From positions 102,233 through 166,232 of the forward strand of contig SIJG01000151.1 of NCBI GenBank assembly GCA_023374025.1: DNA of 64,000 bases, read 5' to 3'. This stretch comes from Heterodera schachtii (Eukaryota > Nematoda > Chromadorea > Rhabditida > Heteroderidae). The translations under genes were made by a program, and so were the position numbers. Within the stretch, counting starts at the first letter, position 1. Each line of letters begins with the position of its first letter. The notes beneath the pieces are model-generated. The model had not been told where the DNA came from and made no database searches. It saw only the letters and a list, made by a program, of their open reading frames with translations. Below, piece by piece: positions 45,611 to 56,406 of the stretch.

Positions 45611-46575
45611 TGTCGGGATGTTCTGGTCCCGACAAAATTTGCACAAGGTAGTGCGGGGTTCCGGTTCGGGGGGCAGTGGGGCTTGGTCGTCGGGTCAGGG
45701 GCAAAAGGCGCACACACACACAATTTTAGAAAATACTTTATTCTCTCAGCTCAAACTTGGGTAATTAAACCTGGGCTAGACCCAGGAAATACAACAAAAT
45801 GGGCCACCGGGATCGTGGCCCTACGAATGGGGGGAAAATGGGACCGGGCCAATTGAACATGGACCCGGGCAGACATTTGGGGCAGACAGAGCCAATGGGA
45901 GAAATGGTCAGATGAATTGGGACAGACAGAGCCAATGAAGGGAAATGGACAAATGAATTGGGCCAGATAAAGGGTCAGATGAATTGGGCCAGACAGAGGG
46001 AGAGACAGAGCCAAAGTGATAGACAATTGAGCAGACAGAGCCAAAGGAGGGAAATGGACAAATGAATTGGGCCAGACAAAGGGTCAGTTGGGGCCAAATG
46101 ATGAGGGGCACAATGATTAGAGGAGGGCAGGCGATGGGGGCAGGCGAGAGTGCCTTTGAAATGCTGAGTTGGTGATTTGAGTGACAATTGGGGGCCCTAT
46201 TTATATGAAAAATTGGCTGGGGCGTGCGGTGGAACGGTTTACAAAACTTGATGGGTCGGGAGGAAAATTGGGCCATTTGGGGCAAAATTACTAACAAACA
46301 ACTGACGAAAGTGCACAAAAAGTGGGATGGGCCATTGGAGTGTTCTTTGCTGCCCCCCTATTCTACGGTAAAAAAGACTAATTTGGGCGGAAAACATGTT
46401 GTGTGGCGGGAGAGGGGGGAAATTGGGGCAAAAATCAAACAAACAAATGAGCGAGCGGGGGGAAATTGAGTGGAACGAGTGAAAATGCAAAATGATCATT
46501 AACCCCGATCAATTCCCACTTCTTCCCTCACTGCTGAACAATTTGATCAGCAGTCGGAACCGTAAAGTTCCGACA
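45611..46575 (-). repeat. 3' LTR
   Basis: 965 bases from TGTCGG to CCGACA, matching 51823-52787 at a constant offset of 6212. Each tip can fold on itself: TGTCGGGA with TCCCGACA at one end and GTCGGAAC with GTTCCGAC at the other. Confidence 0.95.
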
Positions 46576-46679
46576 CTCCCGAGCGAGGACACGTGACATT
46601 CGTCATTCTGTGTGGGCCCATCTGTGTGCGTAGTTGCTCTTCTGTTGGTGTGGCCCGTTCTCTCATCTCGGTCGTGGTT

Positions 46680-47020
46680 GGCTTGCGGTTGGCTCATCTT
46701 TGCTTGGCGCGGTTGGCTCGTCTTTGCTTGGCGCGGTTGGCTCGTCTTTGCTTGGCTCGGTTGGCTCGTCTTTGCTTGGCGCGGTTGGCTCGTCTTTGCA
46801 TGGCTCGGTTGGCTCGTCTTTGCTTGGCGCGGTTGGCTCTTTTTGCTGGGCGCGGTTGGCTCGTCTTGCATGGCTCGGTTGGCTCGTCTTTGCTTGGCGC
46901 GGTTGGCTCGTCTTTGCATGGCTCGGTTGGCTCGTCTTTGCTTGGCGCGGTTGGCTCTTTTTTGCTGGGCGCGGTTGGCTCGTCTTTGCATGGCGCGGTT
47001 GGCTCTTTTTGCCCGTGCTT
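46680..47020 (-). repeat. 24-base coding-type tandem repeat in retroelement
   Basis: About a dozen copies of a 24-base unit (plus strand GGTTGGCTCGTCTTTGCTTG then GCGC or a variant). On the minus strand it reads as repeats of RRANRAKQ in an open frame. A second repeat array next to the 3' LTR. Confidence 0.9.
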
Positions 47021-47149
47021 GCGTTGCTTAGTTGGCCAATCTATGGCTTTGCTGGAGTCATTTGTTGAGTTGCGTACTTAGCTGTCTGTGTCGTCGTTTG
47101 ACTCATCGTTCGTATTGCATTGTTGCTTCTCGGTGTGGATGGTTGTCTC

Positions 47150-47680
47150 TTCTGTGTGACAGCTTGCTGTTCTGGGTGGATTTTACTCGGTTTGATTGGT
47201 GATCTGCGTTCCTGTTGTGCTTTGTCTTCAATCCACTTGCTGGTTGTTAGCATGTTGTGTCGGAACTCTTCTTTTTGAATTGTTCATCTCTGCCACTGCT
47301 CCCTTCTTTTGTCTTGTTCTGTTTTGCCATCGTGGCATGCTGTATTTGGGTGCGGCTGTGAAGTTTTCGTGCTCTTGGGCATTCGCTAGCCCGAAGATTT
47401 GGTTTCAAGCACTTGAGGCACATTCCTTTATCCTGAATAAAGGCTGACCGTTGCTGAACGGTACTGGATTTCTGGCATTCCTCGCTTCAGTGAGTGCCAT
47501 TGCAGAAGATGCAGGGTGAAGGCGGATTCCTCGGTCCTGCTTTGCTGTGCCATTCCGGATTGGCACGTTGTAAGGCGCTTGAGTTGGCCTTAATCCCTCT
47601 GTTGGGACCTTCGCTGTTACGGCCTTGGTTCATTTGCTGTTGAATTTCCTCAATCGTTGAGGAAATGAATGTCATTCCGA
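47150..47680 (-). pseudogene. Second, diverged gag zinc-knuckle relic
   Basis: Minus-strand reading gives SPCIFCNGTH, then RSAFIQDKGMCLKCLKPN and ASECPRARK, matching the order of the intact gag ([16 protein letters not shown], then [18 protein letters not shown]). In-frame stops are present. The element thus carries a partial duplicate of gag, or is a chimera of two related elements. Confidence 0.65.
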
Positions 47681-47754
47681 TTAGCGGGAGTCGAATTGTT
47701 CCGGAAAGTTGCTGTCAGATTGCGTGCTCGGTGTGCTTTGCTTGAATTGGTGGC

Positions 47755-48590
47755 TAGTTTAGCGTCATTTCGGACCAATTGTCGTTGCTTGTTGGCCATC
47801 GACTGCTTCGCTAGTTTAACGTCATTTCGGACAATTGTTTGGATTGGCAGATGATTTGCTGGATGGTTCGCTAGTTTAACGTCATTTCGGACAATTGATG
47901 ATGCTTCTCTAACGTCATTGCGAAAATTTGTTGGTTGGTTGCTTCACTAGTTTAACGTCATTGCGGACATTTGTTGTTTGATTGCTTCCCTAGTTTAGCG
48001 TCATTGCGGACATTTGTTGTTTGATTGCTTCCCTAGTTTAGCGTCATTGCGGACATTTGTTGTTTGATTGCTTCCCTAGTTTAGCGTCATTGCGGACATT
48101 TGATGATGGTGCGGTTTGCTAGTTTAACGTCATTGCGGACATTTGATGTGTTATTCGCTAGTTTAATGTCATTTCGGACATTTGATGGATCCATCTTTAG
48201 TTTAACGTCATTTCGGACGATTGATGGTGCTTCCCTAGTTTAGCGTCATTGCGGACAATTGGTGGTTGCTTCCCTAGTTTAACGTCATTGCGGACGCTTG
48301 ATGTCGGCTGGTTCGCTAGTTTAACGTCATTGCGGACGCTTGATGGTGCTTCTCTAGTTTAACGTCATTGCGGACATTGGATGTTGTTTGGTGCGGTTTG
48401 CTAGTTTAACGTCTTTGCGGACGCTTGATGTTGTTTAGTTTAACGTCATTGCGGACATTTGTTCGGACGCTTGATGGATGATTCTTTAGTTTAACGTCAT
48501 TTCGGACGCTTGATGGTGCTTAGTTTAACGTCATTGCGGACGCTTGGTGTCGGATGTTTTAGTTTAATGTCATTGCGGACCATTCTCGGG
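47755..48590. repeat. Tandem array with AGTTTAACGTCATTGCGGAC core
   Basis: About twenty copies of a core near TAGTTTAACGTCATTGCGGA, spaced 30-45 bases apart with variable linkers such as GGTGCTTCC. It lies just downstream of the protease frame, where the pol gene should be. Confidence 0.9.
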
Positions 48591-48601
48591 GTGGGTTTGT
48601 G

Positions 48602-50611
48602 TTATTGATTGTTGGCGAGCAACTGCCTGGAGGATTCCGCTGATTGCCAATCATCAGTATTTGCCGTTGGGTCGGCACTTCCGTACAGTGCCATGGCATA
48701 TTGTTGGTTTGCGCTCTTTTCTTTTGCTGTTGGCGACAAGGCTTTCGTTTGGCTGCTGTGTTCGTGTGTTTGGCTAATTCCTGCGTAAGCAGCTGCTTTT
48801 CGTTGTGTTCGCTTGCGGAATGATGTTCGTCTCTTGGTACTTGATGAACTTTGCTTTGTTGCCGTTGGCGCTCGCAGTGCTTTAGGCATTGGCGCACTTG
48901 AATCCTTGCTTGATGAGCTGACTTGTTGATCAGCGACTGGGTCTTGTATGGTCTCGACGTCGGCGGAGTTTCCTTCGCTGTCTGATGAAAGATCTATGAC
49001 GATTGGTGTTGTGCTGTTCGGAACCGATTCTCGCTTGCGGCATGGTCGTAATGATGCAGCGCTGGACAAGAGCTTGTTGATTTGGTGCCTTCTCAATGCT
49101 TCTCTCTCTTGGTGCTGTTTGCGTTTCTGCTTGCTTGTTGGTTTATTGCTTGGCGAATCTTGGTTGGTGACCATCATCACGAAAGAGACGTTGGATGGTT
49201 GGCTGAGTTCGATTCTTCCTTTTCCGCTGATGATGTTGCCAATTTTTGATTGGCAAATTGTGAAGCCGCTTGGCAACTGTTCAACTGGTTGAATATGCAG
49301 CTCGTGCCAAACATCCATTCCAAGCAAGATGTCTGGTTGCCGTGGCACGTTTGGCAGGTTAAGCTTCTTCTGCTGAAGCTCGTCGTGGTCCACCGCATTC
49401 AGTTGTAGTACCGGCATTTCGTTCAGCAGGAACTTCAACGCGTTCAGGTTGAAGATGAATCTGTCTTTGTCAGGACAAAGAATGCCGATTGCGACGCGGT
49501 CACTTATGTATCTCTTTGGCTCTCTTTCGCCAAAGCTTGTGAGGAAGCATTCTTCCGTTCCAAGGTTGGTCAGCTCCAACAGCTTGGCTGCACTGTTTGA
49601 GATGAATGAGCGGTGGCTCCCAGGATCAATGAACACTGTTGCCATCATGCTGAGGCCTGGTTGTGCCGGATTGAAAATCGTGGCCTTTGTTGTCATTAGC
49701 AATGCTCTGGTATCCTTGCTTTGGAGGGTATTGCACATCTGCTGCGGTTCGATCGCTGTTGATCGCCTGCCGTTTTGGTCGTTTGGCTTCTCTTCACTGT
49801 AAGAGGTGCCGGGCATGTTGATGTCATTCTCAGATTTGCACTGATCTCTGCAGAGTGCTGTGGGATGCCGCCGTTTGCAGTGGTAGCATTTGGACGGCCG
49901 AGCGCAATTCGATGCTTGATGGTTTGCCCTCAGGCATTTGAAGCACAACTTCTTATCTCTGACGATGTTGATCCGTTCGTTGAGTGTTTTGACTTTTTGG
50001 CACTCGTCGTGCCAATGATTGCCGTTGCAGAAAGTGCAAGGGTATGGTGGACTCCTTTTGACGCTTTGTGCTTGGTCTCGCACTTGTGGATGCCGACTGT
50101 TTGCTTGTTGCGTGTCCTGTTGCTTTTTATAGCCTTGCTGCCTTGGACCCTCATCCAGTGATGAGGCGATGAATGACTCGTGCCGTTGTGTACTTGGTTG
50201 ATTAGGCCTTCTTGACCTTTGGTTTGATGTCCTTAGCGATTGGACTTGTGTTGCTGAGACGACTTCTGCTTTTGGTTGGACGTAGTGGTGTCCGTATTCG
50301 CCCATCACTTCTTGAATTTGGACTTCTTTCCGGACTGCTTCGTTTAGCACGTCCCGAAATTTGGTTGTTGTCCAATGTGCCGGATCTTCTCCCTTTTTGC
50401 CGAGGATGTTGCGTAGGAATGGTGGAGTCAGCTTCTTCTCCAGCATGAGGAACACCTGCGGTCCCTCGATGTCCTCTCCGGCGTTGTTCAGCTCTCTTGT
50501 CAGTCGTTCGAGCTGAAGCAAGGAAGTCTTTTGTGTCTCGGAGACTTCGGCACGTCTTGAGATTGGCGAGCTCAAAGTGTAGCGCCCTGATGTGCTCTTC
50601 AGGGGCGCCAT
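48602..50611 (-). CDS. Gag C-terminus with zinc knuckles plus aspartic protease
   Basis: The frame overlaps the gag frame and is shifted by one base. In order it holds gag tail sequence ([19 protein letters not shown]); three Cys/His clusters ([40 protein letters not shown]); a retropepsin-like domain with [13 protein letters not shown] and ILLGMDVW; and a long polar Ser/Thr/Lys-rich tail. It ends at a stop where reverse transcriptase should begin. The protease signature resembles Bel/Pao peptidase. The switch from the upstream frame occurs near 50550 and could be programmed slippage or a mutation. Confidence 0.8.
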   Translation of the reverse strand: MAPLKSTSGRYTLSSPISRRAEVSETQKTSLLQLERLTRELNNAGEDIEGPQVFLMLEKKLTPPFLRNILGKKGEDPAHWTTTKFRDVLNEAVRKEVQIQEVMGEYGHHYVQPKAEVVSATQVQSLRTSNQRSRRPNQPSTQRHESFIASSLDEGPRQQGYKKQQDTQQANSRHPQVRDQAQSVKRSPPYPCTFCNGNHWHDECQKVKTLNERINIVRDKKLCFKCLRANHQASNCARPSKCYHCKRRHPTALCRDQCKSENDINMPGTSYSEEKPNDQNGRRSTAIEPQQMCNTLQSKDTRALLMTTKATIFNPAQPGLSMMATVFIDPGSHRSFISNSAAKLLELTNLGTEECFLTSFGEREPKRYISDRVAIGILCPDKDRFIFNLNALKFLLNEMPVLQLNAVDHDELQQKKLNLPNVPRQPDILLGMDVWHELHIQPVEQLPSGFTICQSKIGNIISGKGRIELSQPSNVSFVMMVTNQDSPSNKPTSKQKRKQHQEREALRRHQINKLLSSAASLRPCRKRESVPNSTTPIVIDLSSDSEGNSADVETIQDPVADQQVSSSSKDSSAPMPKALRAPTATKQSSSSTKRRTSFRKRTQRKAAAYAGISQTHEHSSQTKALSPTAKEKSANQQYAMALYGSADPTANTDDWQSAESSRQLLANNQ

Positions 50612-51317
50612 AAGTGTCCTTCAGCAGCTGGAGGACCGTCTCGTAGTTTTGGTCCTCCAGGCGGAACCCAGCAATGAGTTCCCGTGCTTCTCCGCCCAGA
50701 AGATTGCGGAGCAAGTTCAGCTTCTGTGCTTTGCTGATTGATTGGCTGCCGATGGCCGATTTGAAGGACTCGTAGAATTCGGGCCACTTTCGCTTTTGGC
50801 CGAAGAATTTGTCCAGCTGGATTGGCTGGAATTGGTAGAGCGGTGCCGTGAATGTTGGTGCTGCAATTTGTGGCATTGCTGCTTGTGGTGGCGGATTTGC
50901 CTGCTGATCCGCCCTTGCTTCTCTCTCTGCTCTGCCTCGGCAGAGTTTGGCATCGGCACTGAGCTTTGCTTCGAGATCCCTCAGATCCCGGAGTTTGGTT
51001 GTGGCTGCGTCATGGCGTTCGGCAATTTTCTCATGCGTGTCGAATTTGATGTATTCTTTCTCGCCTTTGTCTTTTTCTGCTCCTTCAAGACGGTTTAGCA
51101 GGTCAATCCAATTGTTGGAGAGATCGCGCAGATTGTCCAGTTGTGCCTCCATTGTTTGGACTTCTCTGATGACGCGAGTGCATTGAGACTCCAATTTGAC
51201 TGCATTTTCCCAGTTTGAGAGGTCGGCGTCTGGATGTAGTGAAAGTGCCGTGGTCGTTCTGGCATTATCCAGCGCTTTGAGTGTGAATGTGATGCCCTTC
51301 TGGATCAGGCTTGCCAT
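50202..51317 (-). CDS. Bel/Pao Gag (N-terminal and capsid part)
   Basis: The frame starts [17 protein letters not shown] coiled-coil-prone N-terminus is followed by a Pro/Gln linker and the capsid-type region [40 protein letters not shown] and [19 protein letters not shown], which matches the Bel/Pao gag signature. Its genuine part ends near 50550, after which the similarity continues in the next frame (48602-50611). Product: the structural core of the virus-like particle. Confidence 0.8.
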   Translation of the reverse strand: MASLIQKGITFTLKALDNARTTTALSLHPDADLSNWENAVKLESQCTRVIREVQTMEAQLDNLRDLSNNWIDLLNRLEGAEKDKGEKEYIKFDTHEKIAERHDAATTKLRDLRDLEAKLSADAKLCRGRAEREARADQQANPPPQAAMPQIAAPTFTAPLYQFQPIQLDKFFGQKRKWPEFYESFKSAIGSQSISKAQKLNLLRNLLGGEARELIAGFRLEDQNYETVLQLLKDTYGAPEEHIRALHFELANLKTCRSLRDTKDFLASARTTDKRAEQRRRGHRGTAGVPHAGEEADSTIPTQHPRQKGRRSGTLDNNQISGRAKRSSPERSPNSRSDGRIRTPLRPTKSRSRLSNTSPIAKDIKPKVKKA

Positions 51318-51460
51318 TGTGGGTTGTTTGTTGTGGGTTTGGCTTTGTTCAGTTGTTCTGCTGCTGCTGTTCAGTTTGCGTTTCGCTGCGCTTTGTTTGC
51401 CACTGCTTTTCGTTCGAGCAGTTTGTCGTTGTCGGCCGTTTGACTTGTCTGCGCCGACGA

Positions 51461-51658
51461 AGTACTGCTGCCACGGAGAGCAAGCAGTACTTTGTTACTG
51501 GGGACACGGAGATCGCCCAGTAACTGAACAACTACCGGCACGGAGACCAGGCAGTTATTCCTAGACCTACGCTTACAACCCCCAAAGTCAAATTACAGTT
51601 GGCACGGAGACCGAACTGTAATTGGTCGAGTCACTGTTGGCACGGAGACCGAACAGTG
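51461..51658 (-). ncRNA. Five-hairpin leader RNA structure of the retrotransposon
   Basis: Between the primer-binding site and gag are five hairpins at 51461-51491, 51494-51524, 51530-51556, 51593-51621 and 51632-51658. Their stems differ (AGTACTGCT; GTTACTGGG; AACTACC; TTACAGTT; CACTGTT) and each has its matching complement, one with a mismatch. Every loop is exactly 13 bases with the same sequence type, GGCACGGAGACCG (plus strand). Different paired stems around a constant loop point to a selected RNA structure. A packaging or dimerisation role is a guess from its position. Confidence 0.75.
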
Positions 51659-51822
51659 CCCAACAAAGCCCAAATTTTGCTTCCCCCCTTCCCTTCCTAT
51701 GTGTCTAAGTCCGGCCACGAAGAGCGCGAACTTATCCACTTTCCGAATGCTTCCCACCCCCCTGTGTCACCGGTTGCTGTTGCTGTTGCTGGCGGACGAA
51801 AGATCCACCCAGGAGCGCCACT

Positions 51823-52787
51823 TGTCGGGATGTTCTGGTCCCGACAAAATTTGCACAAGGTAGTGCGGGGTTCCGGTTCGGGGGGCAGTGGGGCTTGGTC
51901 GTCGGGTCAGGGGCAAAAGGCGCACACACACACAATTTTAGAAAATACTTTATTCTCTCAGCTCAAACTTGGGTAATTAAACCTGGGCTAGACCCAGGAA
52001 ATACAACAAAATGGGCCACCGGGATCGTGGCCCTACGAATGGGGGGAAAATGGGACCGGGCCAATTGAACATGGACCCGGGCAGACATTTGGGGCAGACA
52101 GAGCCAATGGGAGAAATGGTCAGATGAATTGGGACAGACAGAGCCAATGAAGGGAAATGGACAAATGAATTGGGCCAGATAAAGGGTCAGATGAATTGGG
52201 CCAGACAGAGGGAGAGACAGAGCCAAAGTGATAGACAATTGAGCAGACAGAGCCAAAGGAGGGAAATGGACAAATGAATTGGGCCAGACAAAGGGTCAGT
52301 TGGGGCCAAATGATGAGGGGCACAATGATTAGAGGAGGGCAGGCGATGGGGGCAGGCGAGAGTGCCTTTGAAATGCTGAGTTGGTGATTTGAGTGACAAT
52401 TGGGGGCCCTATTTATATGAAAAATTGGCTGGGGCGTGCGGTGGAACGGTTTACAAAACTTGATGGGTCGGGAGGAAAATTGGGCCATTTGGGGCAAAAT
52501 TACTAACAAACAACTGACGAAAGTGCACAAAAAGTGGGATGGGCCATTGGAGTGTTCTTTGCTGCCCCCCTATTCTACGGTAAAAAAGACTAATTTGGGC
52601 GGAAAACATGTTGTGTGGCGGGAGAGGGGGGAAATTGGGGCAAAAATCAAACAAACAAATGAGCGAGCGGGGGGAAATTGAGTGGAACGAGTGAAAATGC
52701 AAAATGATCATTAACCCCGATCAATTCCCACTTCTTCCCTCACTGCTGAACAATTTGATCAGCAGTCGGAACCGTAAAGTTCCGACA
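51823..52787 (-). repeat. 5' LTR
   Basis: 965 bases, matching the 3' LTR throughout as far as I compared. On the minus strand it precedes the primer-binding-like sequence by two bases. It would hold the promoter for the element. Confidence 0.95.
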
Positions 52788-52896
52788 GTTAAATAATTAA
52801 ATGTTATTAATTAATTCAAAATTAATTTCGAATTAATATTGGCCTTTTAGGTTATTTAGTCAATTTGTTTTTCGAATAAATGAATGTGGAAAAATA

Positions 52897-55800
52897 AAAT
52901 TCCGTTAAAAATTAACGAAATAGCAAAACAAAATTCAATTTTGTAAAAAAGTTACGAAATGCGAAAAGAAATTCAATTTCGTAAAAAATTTACGAAATAG
53001 GAAAAGATGAAATAGAATTTCGTGGAAATTTTTAACGAAATGCAATTCAAAAGCGTAAAATTTTGGGTTTTTGGCATAAAATTTAGATTTTTTTTTCAAT
53101 TTCGTAAAATTTTCCCATCTTTACCAGTGCTTTTTTGATTTTGGCCGAAAATTTTACGAAATTGCCTCGGACCTCCGTACGATTTACGAAATTGACCCCC
53201 CCCCCCCCCTTGACCCCCCCTCGCCCACGTATGGAGGAGAGGGCGAATTGCAATGGCAAAATTGATGAAGGCACGCAGAGCCTGCAAAATAGGAAAAGGT
53301 ATAATTTTATGGAATTGAAAGCGATTTTATCACTGATTGAAATCAATTTGCTTTCTAGTCCTATTTAAAAAATTTGGAATTTTATTTTTCAGAATTTCCA
53401 GTCCAATTTTTCAGCCTTTTCCTCAAAATACTAAGTTTAGGCCTTAAAATTAGAGAATCAGTGCTCGATATCGTTGAGAAAGATTCAAATTTTGAACCTT
53501 CTAATTGATGGGCATAAATTTTTATAGACCTAAAATTTCTGCCCCTGAAAATTGGGCCATTATTCTCGCTTAAACCATGAAGCGGGTGGCCAACAAAAAT
53601 TGCCATGTTGTGGCGAAAGCTAATCCAATTCGTTTAATTTAAATATTCTAAAGTTGTGCCAATTTTTTTAAAATAAATTTCCTGAGGCAAGGACAGACGA
53701 AATGCCAAAAGTGAGGGCGCAAATTGCAATGGGACGGCGCCCAAACGCATCCGAAAGGGGGCGCCGGAAGTGAAAGTGCCGAGCAGAACACCACCAAATT
53801 GGGCCTGTGTAGTTTTTTTAAATTTTATTTAGAGTTTGGTTACATTGTCTCGACAGTAACTAAAACGATCATTGATTCTTCATACAGTATCCCCAGGTAT
53901 GAAAGCAAGCAAAAAAAAATGAAATTAAAAAGGTTTATTATAGAAAAATTAAATAAACCCACTCACACAAGAAAATTATTTTTAAAATTTTCAAAAAGCT
54001 CCCACCCAAAAACATTAAAATTAAAAATTTTTCTAAATATGCATTGGTCATGAGTTTGCGGACGAGAATTTTATACGCCTAAAATTTAAAATTTCGTCAA
54101 TTACAAAAAAGTTATTGCCAAAAACCTCAAAAATTGACTTTTTCTTGGCTTTTTCGGCGCAGCGTGCCATAACTTTTTTAATTTTGAATCATTCATTTCT
54201 ATTTTGACATGTGAATATAGAGCACACATAGAGCTTTCAAATGATGACAGATTGGCTAAAGTTAACAGACAAATAAAAAAGTTATAGCATTTCAAAATTT
54301 GCGGCGCCGAAATGGTCCGCGCCGATGTGACCCCGACCCAAAAAAATAGCGCCGAGTTTAATATCTGAGATTGAAAAGAAGCAAAAAATGAAACCGACAT
54401 ATGACACAAAGGTTAGAGCTCGGCCTGGATGGATCCAGGCCTCGGTTTTTCCTGGATCCAGGTCCAGACATAAAAAATGAGAAATTGCAATCAAATTTTT
54501 GCAAATCGAGAAAATTTCCAAAATTCTTTAATATTTAATAATTTTGAACAAAATTAAATAAAAATTCAAAAATTTCAATTGCTTCAGCTTGTTGAATTTA
54601 TGCCGCCAAAATAGTAATGCCTTTAGCGCGCCCTTTGTTGACCTTTTTTAGAATTTTGTGGTGTAAGCCCAAAACCCACAAGTACCAAATTTTCTTTGGT
54701 AGTACAGCAGCTTTTTCACAAAATTCTTTATTAAAACGGCCCCCCTTATTGAAGCAATTGAAATTTTTGAATTTTTATTTAATTTTGTTCAAAATTATTA
54801 AATATTAAAGAATTTTGGAAATTTTCTCGATTTGCAAAAATTTGATTGCAATTTCTCATTTTTTATGTCTGGACCTGGATCCAGGAAAAACCGAGGCCTG
54901 GATCCATCCAGGCCGAGCTCTAACCTTTGTGTCATATGTCGGTTTCATTTTTTGCTTCTTTTCAATCTCAGATATTAAACTCGGCGCTATTTTTTTGGGT
55001 CGGGGTCACATCGGCGCGGACCATTTCGGCGCCGCAAATTTTGAAATGCTATAACTTTTTTATTTGTCTGTTAACTTTAGCCAATCTGTCATCATTTGAA
55101 AGCTCTATGTGTGCTCTATATTCACATGTCAAAATAGAAATGAATGATTCAAAATTAAAAAAGTTATGGCACGCTGCGCCGAAAAAGCCAAGAAAAAGTC
55201 AATTTTTGAGGTTTTTGGCAATAACTTTTTTGTAAATTGACGAAATTTTAAATTTTAGGCGTATAAAATTCTCGTCCGCAAACTCATGACCAATGCATAT
55301 TTAGAAAAATTTTTAATTTTAATGTTTTTGGGTGGGAGCTTTTTGAAAATTTTAAAAATAATTTTCTTGTGTGAGTGGGTTTATTTAATTTTTCTATAAT
55401 AAACCTTTTTAATTTCATTTTTTTTTGCTTGCTTTCATACCTGGGGATACTGTATGAAGAATCAATGATCGTTTTAGTTACTGTCGAGACAATGTAACCA
55501 AACTCTAAATAAAATTTAAAAAAACTACACAGGCCCAATTTGGTGGTGTTCTGCTCGGCACTTTCACTTCCGGCGCCCCCTTTCGGATGCGTTTGGGCGC
55601 CGTCCCATTGCAATTTGCGCCCTCACTTTTGGCATTTCGTCTGTCCTTGCCTCAGGAAATTTATTTTAAAAAAATTGGCACAACTTTAGAATATTTAAAT
55701 TAAACGAATTGGATTAGCTTTCGCCACAACATGGCAATTTTTGTTGGCCACCCGCTTCATGGTTTAAGCGAGAATAATGGCCCAATTTTCAGGGGCAGAA

Positions 55801-56406
55801 ATTTTAGGTCTATAAAAATTTATGCCCATCAATTAGAAGGTTCAAAATTTGAATCTTTCTCAACGATATCGAGCACTGATTCTCTAATTTTAAGGCCTAA
55901 ACTTAGTATTTTGAGGAAAAGGCTGAAAAATTGGACTGGAAATTCTGAAAAATAAAATTCCAAATTTTTTAAATAGGACTAGAAAGCAAATTGATTTCAA
56001 TCAGTGATAAAATCGCTTTCAATTCCATAAAATTATACCTTTTCCTATTTTGCAGGCTCTGCGTGCCTTCATCAATTTTGCCATTGCAATTCGCCCTCTC
56101 CTCCATACGTGGGCGAGGGGGGGTCAAGGGGGGGGGGGGGGGGTCAATTTCGTAAATCGTACGGAGGTCCGAGGCAATTTCGTAAAATTTTCGGCCAAAA
56201 TCAAAAAAGCACTGGTAAAGATGGGAAAATTTTACGAAATTGAAAAAAAAATCTAAATTTTATGCCAAAAACCCAAAATTTTACGCTTTTGAATTGCATT
56301 TCGTTAAAAATTTCCACGAAATTCTATTTCATCTTTTCCTATTTCGTAAATTTTTTACGAAATTGAATTTCTTTTTGCTATTTCGTTAATTTTTAACGGA
56401 ATTTTA
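52897..56406. repeat. 3.5 kb near-perfect palindrome (arms about 1.67 kb, spacer 165)
   Basis: The left arm 52897-54585 and right arm 54751-56406 are reverse complements centred on 54668; mirrored open frames are identical. Differences seen are confined to a homopolymer C/G run near 53205/56120 and an extra AATTCAATTTTGTAAAAA unit near the left tip. The tips hold repeated TTTCGTAA/TTACGAAA words. Each arm includes half of the CGGCGCC foldback element and a patch resembling 1-185. No transposase and no target duplication were found. Foldback transposon or assembly artefact. Confidence 0.85.

Larger units (their letters stand above)
45611..52787 (-). mobile_element. Bel/Pao-type LTR retrotransposon lacking RT and integrase
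   Basis: Identical-length 965-base LTRs (45611-46575 and 51823-52787) are flanked by GTTA. The paralogous empty site at about 44280 reads AGTGTTAAATAATT, confirming a 4-base duplication. Coding sense is minus, so 51823-52787 is the 5' LTR. Next come a primer-binding-like TGGCGCTCCTGGGTGG (51820-51805), a structured leader, gag, zinc knuckles and protease. Reverse transcriptase, RNase H and integrase are absent; their place holds a tandem array (about 47755-48590), a gag relic and a second array. It must rely on a relative for mobility. Near-identical LTRs imply a recent insertion. Confidence 0.9.

Noticed and set aside
45751..46499. Open frames of 70-136 codons within the LTRs, repeated identically at 51963-52711
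   Set aside because: They lie in LTR sequence and have no recognisable domain; the duplication simply reflects the two LTRs.
46593..47081. Three overlapping plus-strand frames rich in Ala/Leu/Arg/Gly
   Set aside because: They are frame shadows of the 24-base tandem repeat inside the retrotransposon.
47755..48590. CRISPR-like regular repeat array
   Set aside because: The spacing is irregular, linkers are related to each other, and the array lies inside a retrotransposon of a eukaryote.
48948..51564. Several plus-strand frames opposite gag and protease
   Set aside because: Antisense shadows of the well-supported minus-strand gag-protease frames.
53083..56256. Paired identical open frames in the large palindrome
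   Set aside because: Identity comes from the mirrored arms; none has coding character or a recognisable domain, and several include the C/G homopolymer.
52897..56406. Classical DNA transposon with a target duplication
   Set aside because: No flanking duplication and no transposase frame were found; left as a palindrome of unknown origin.
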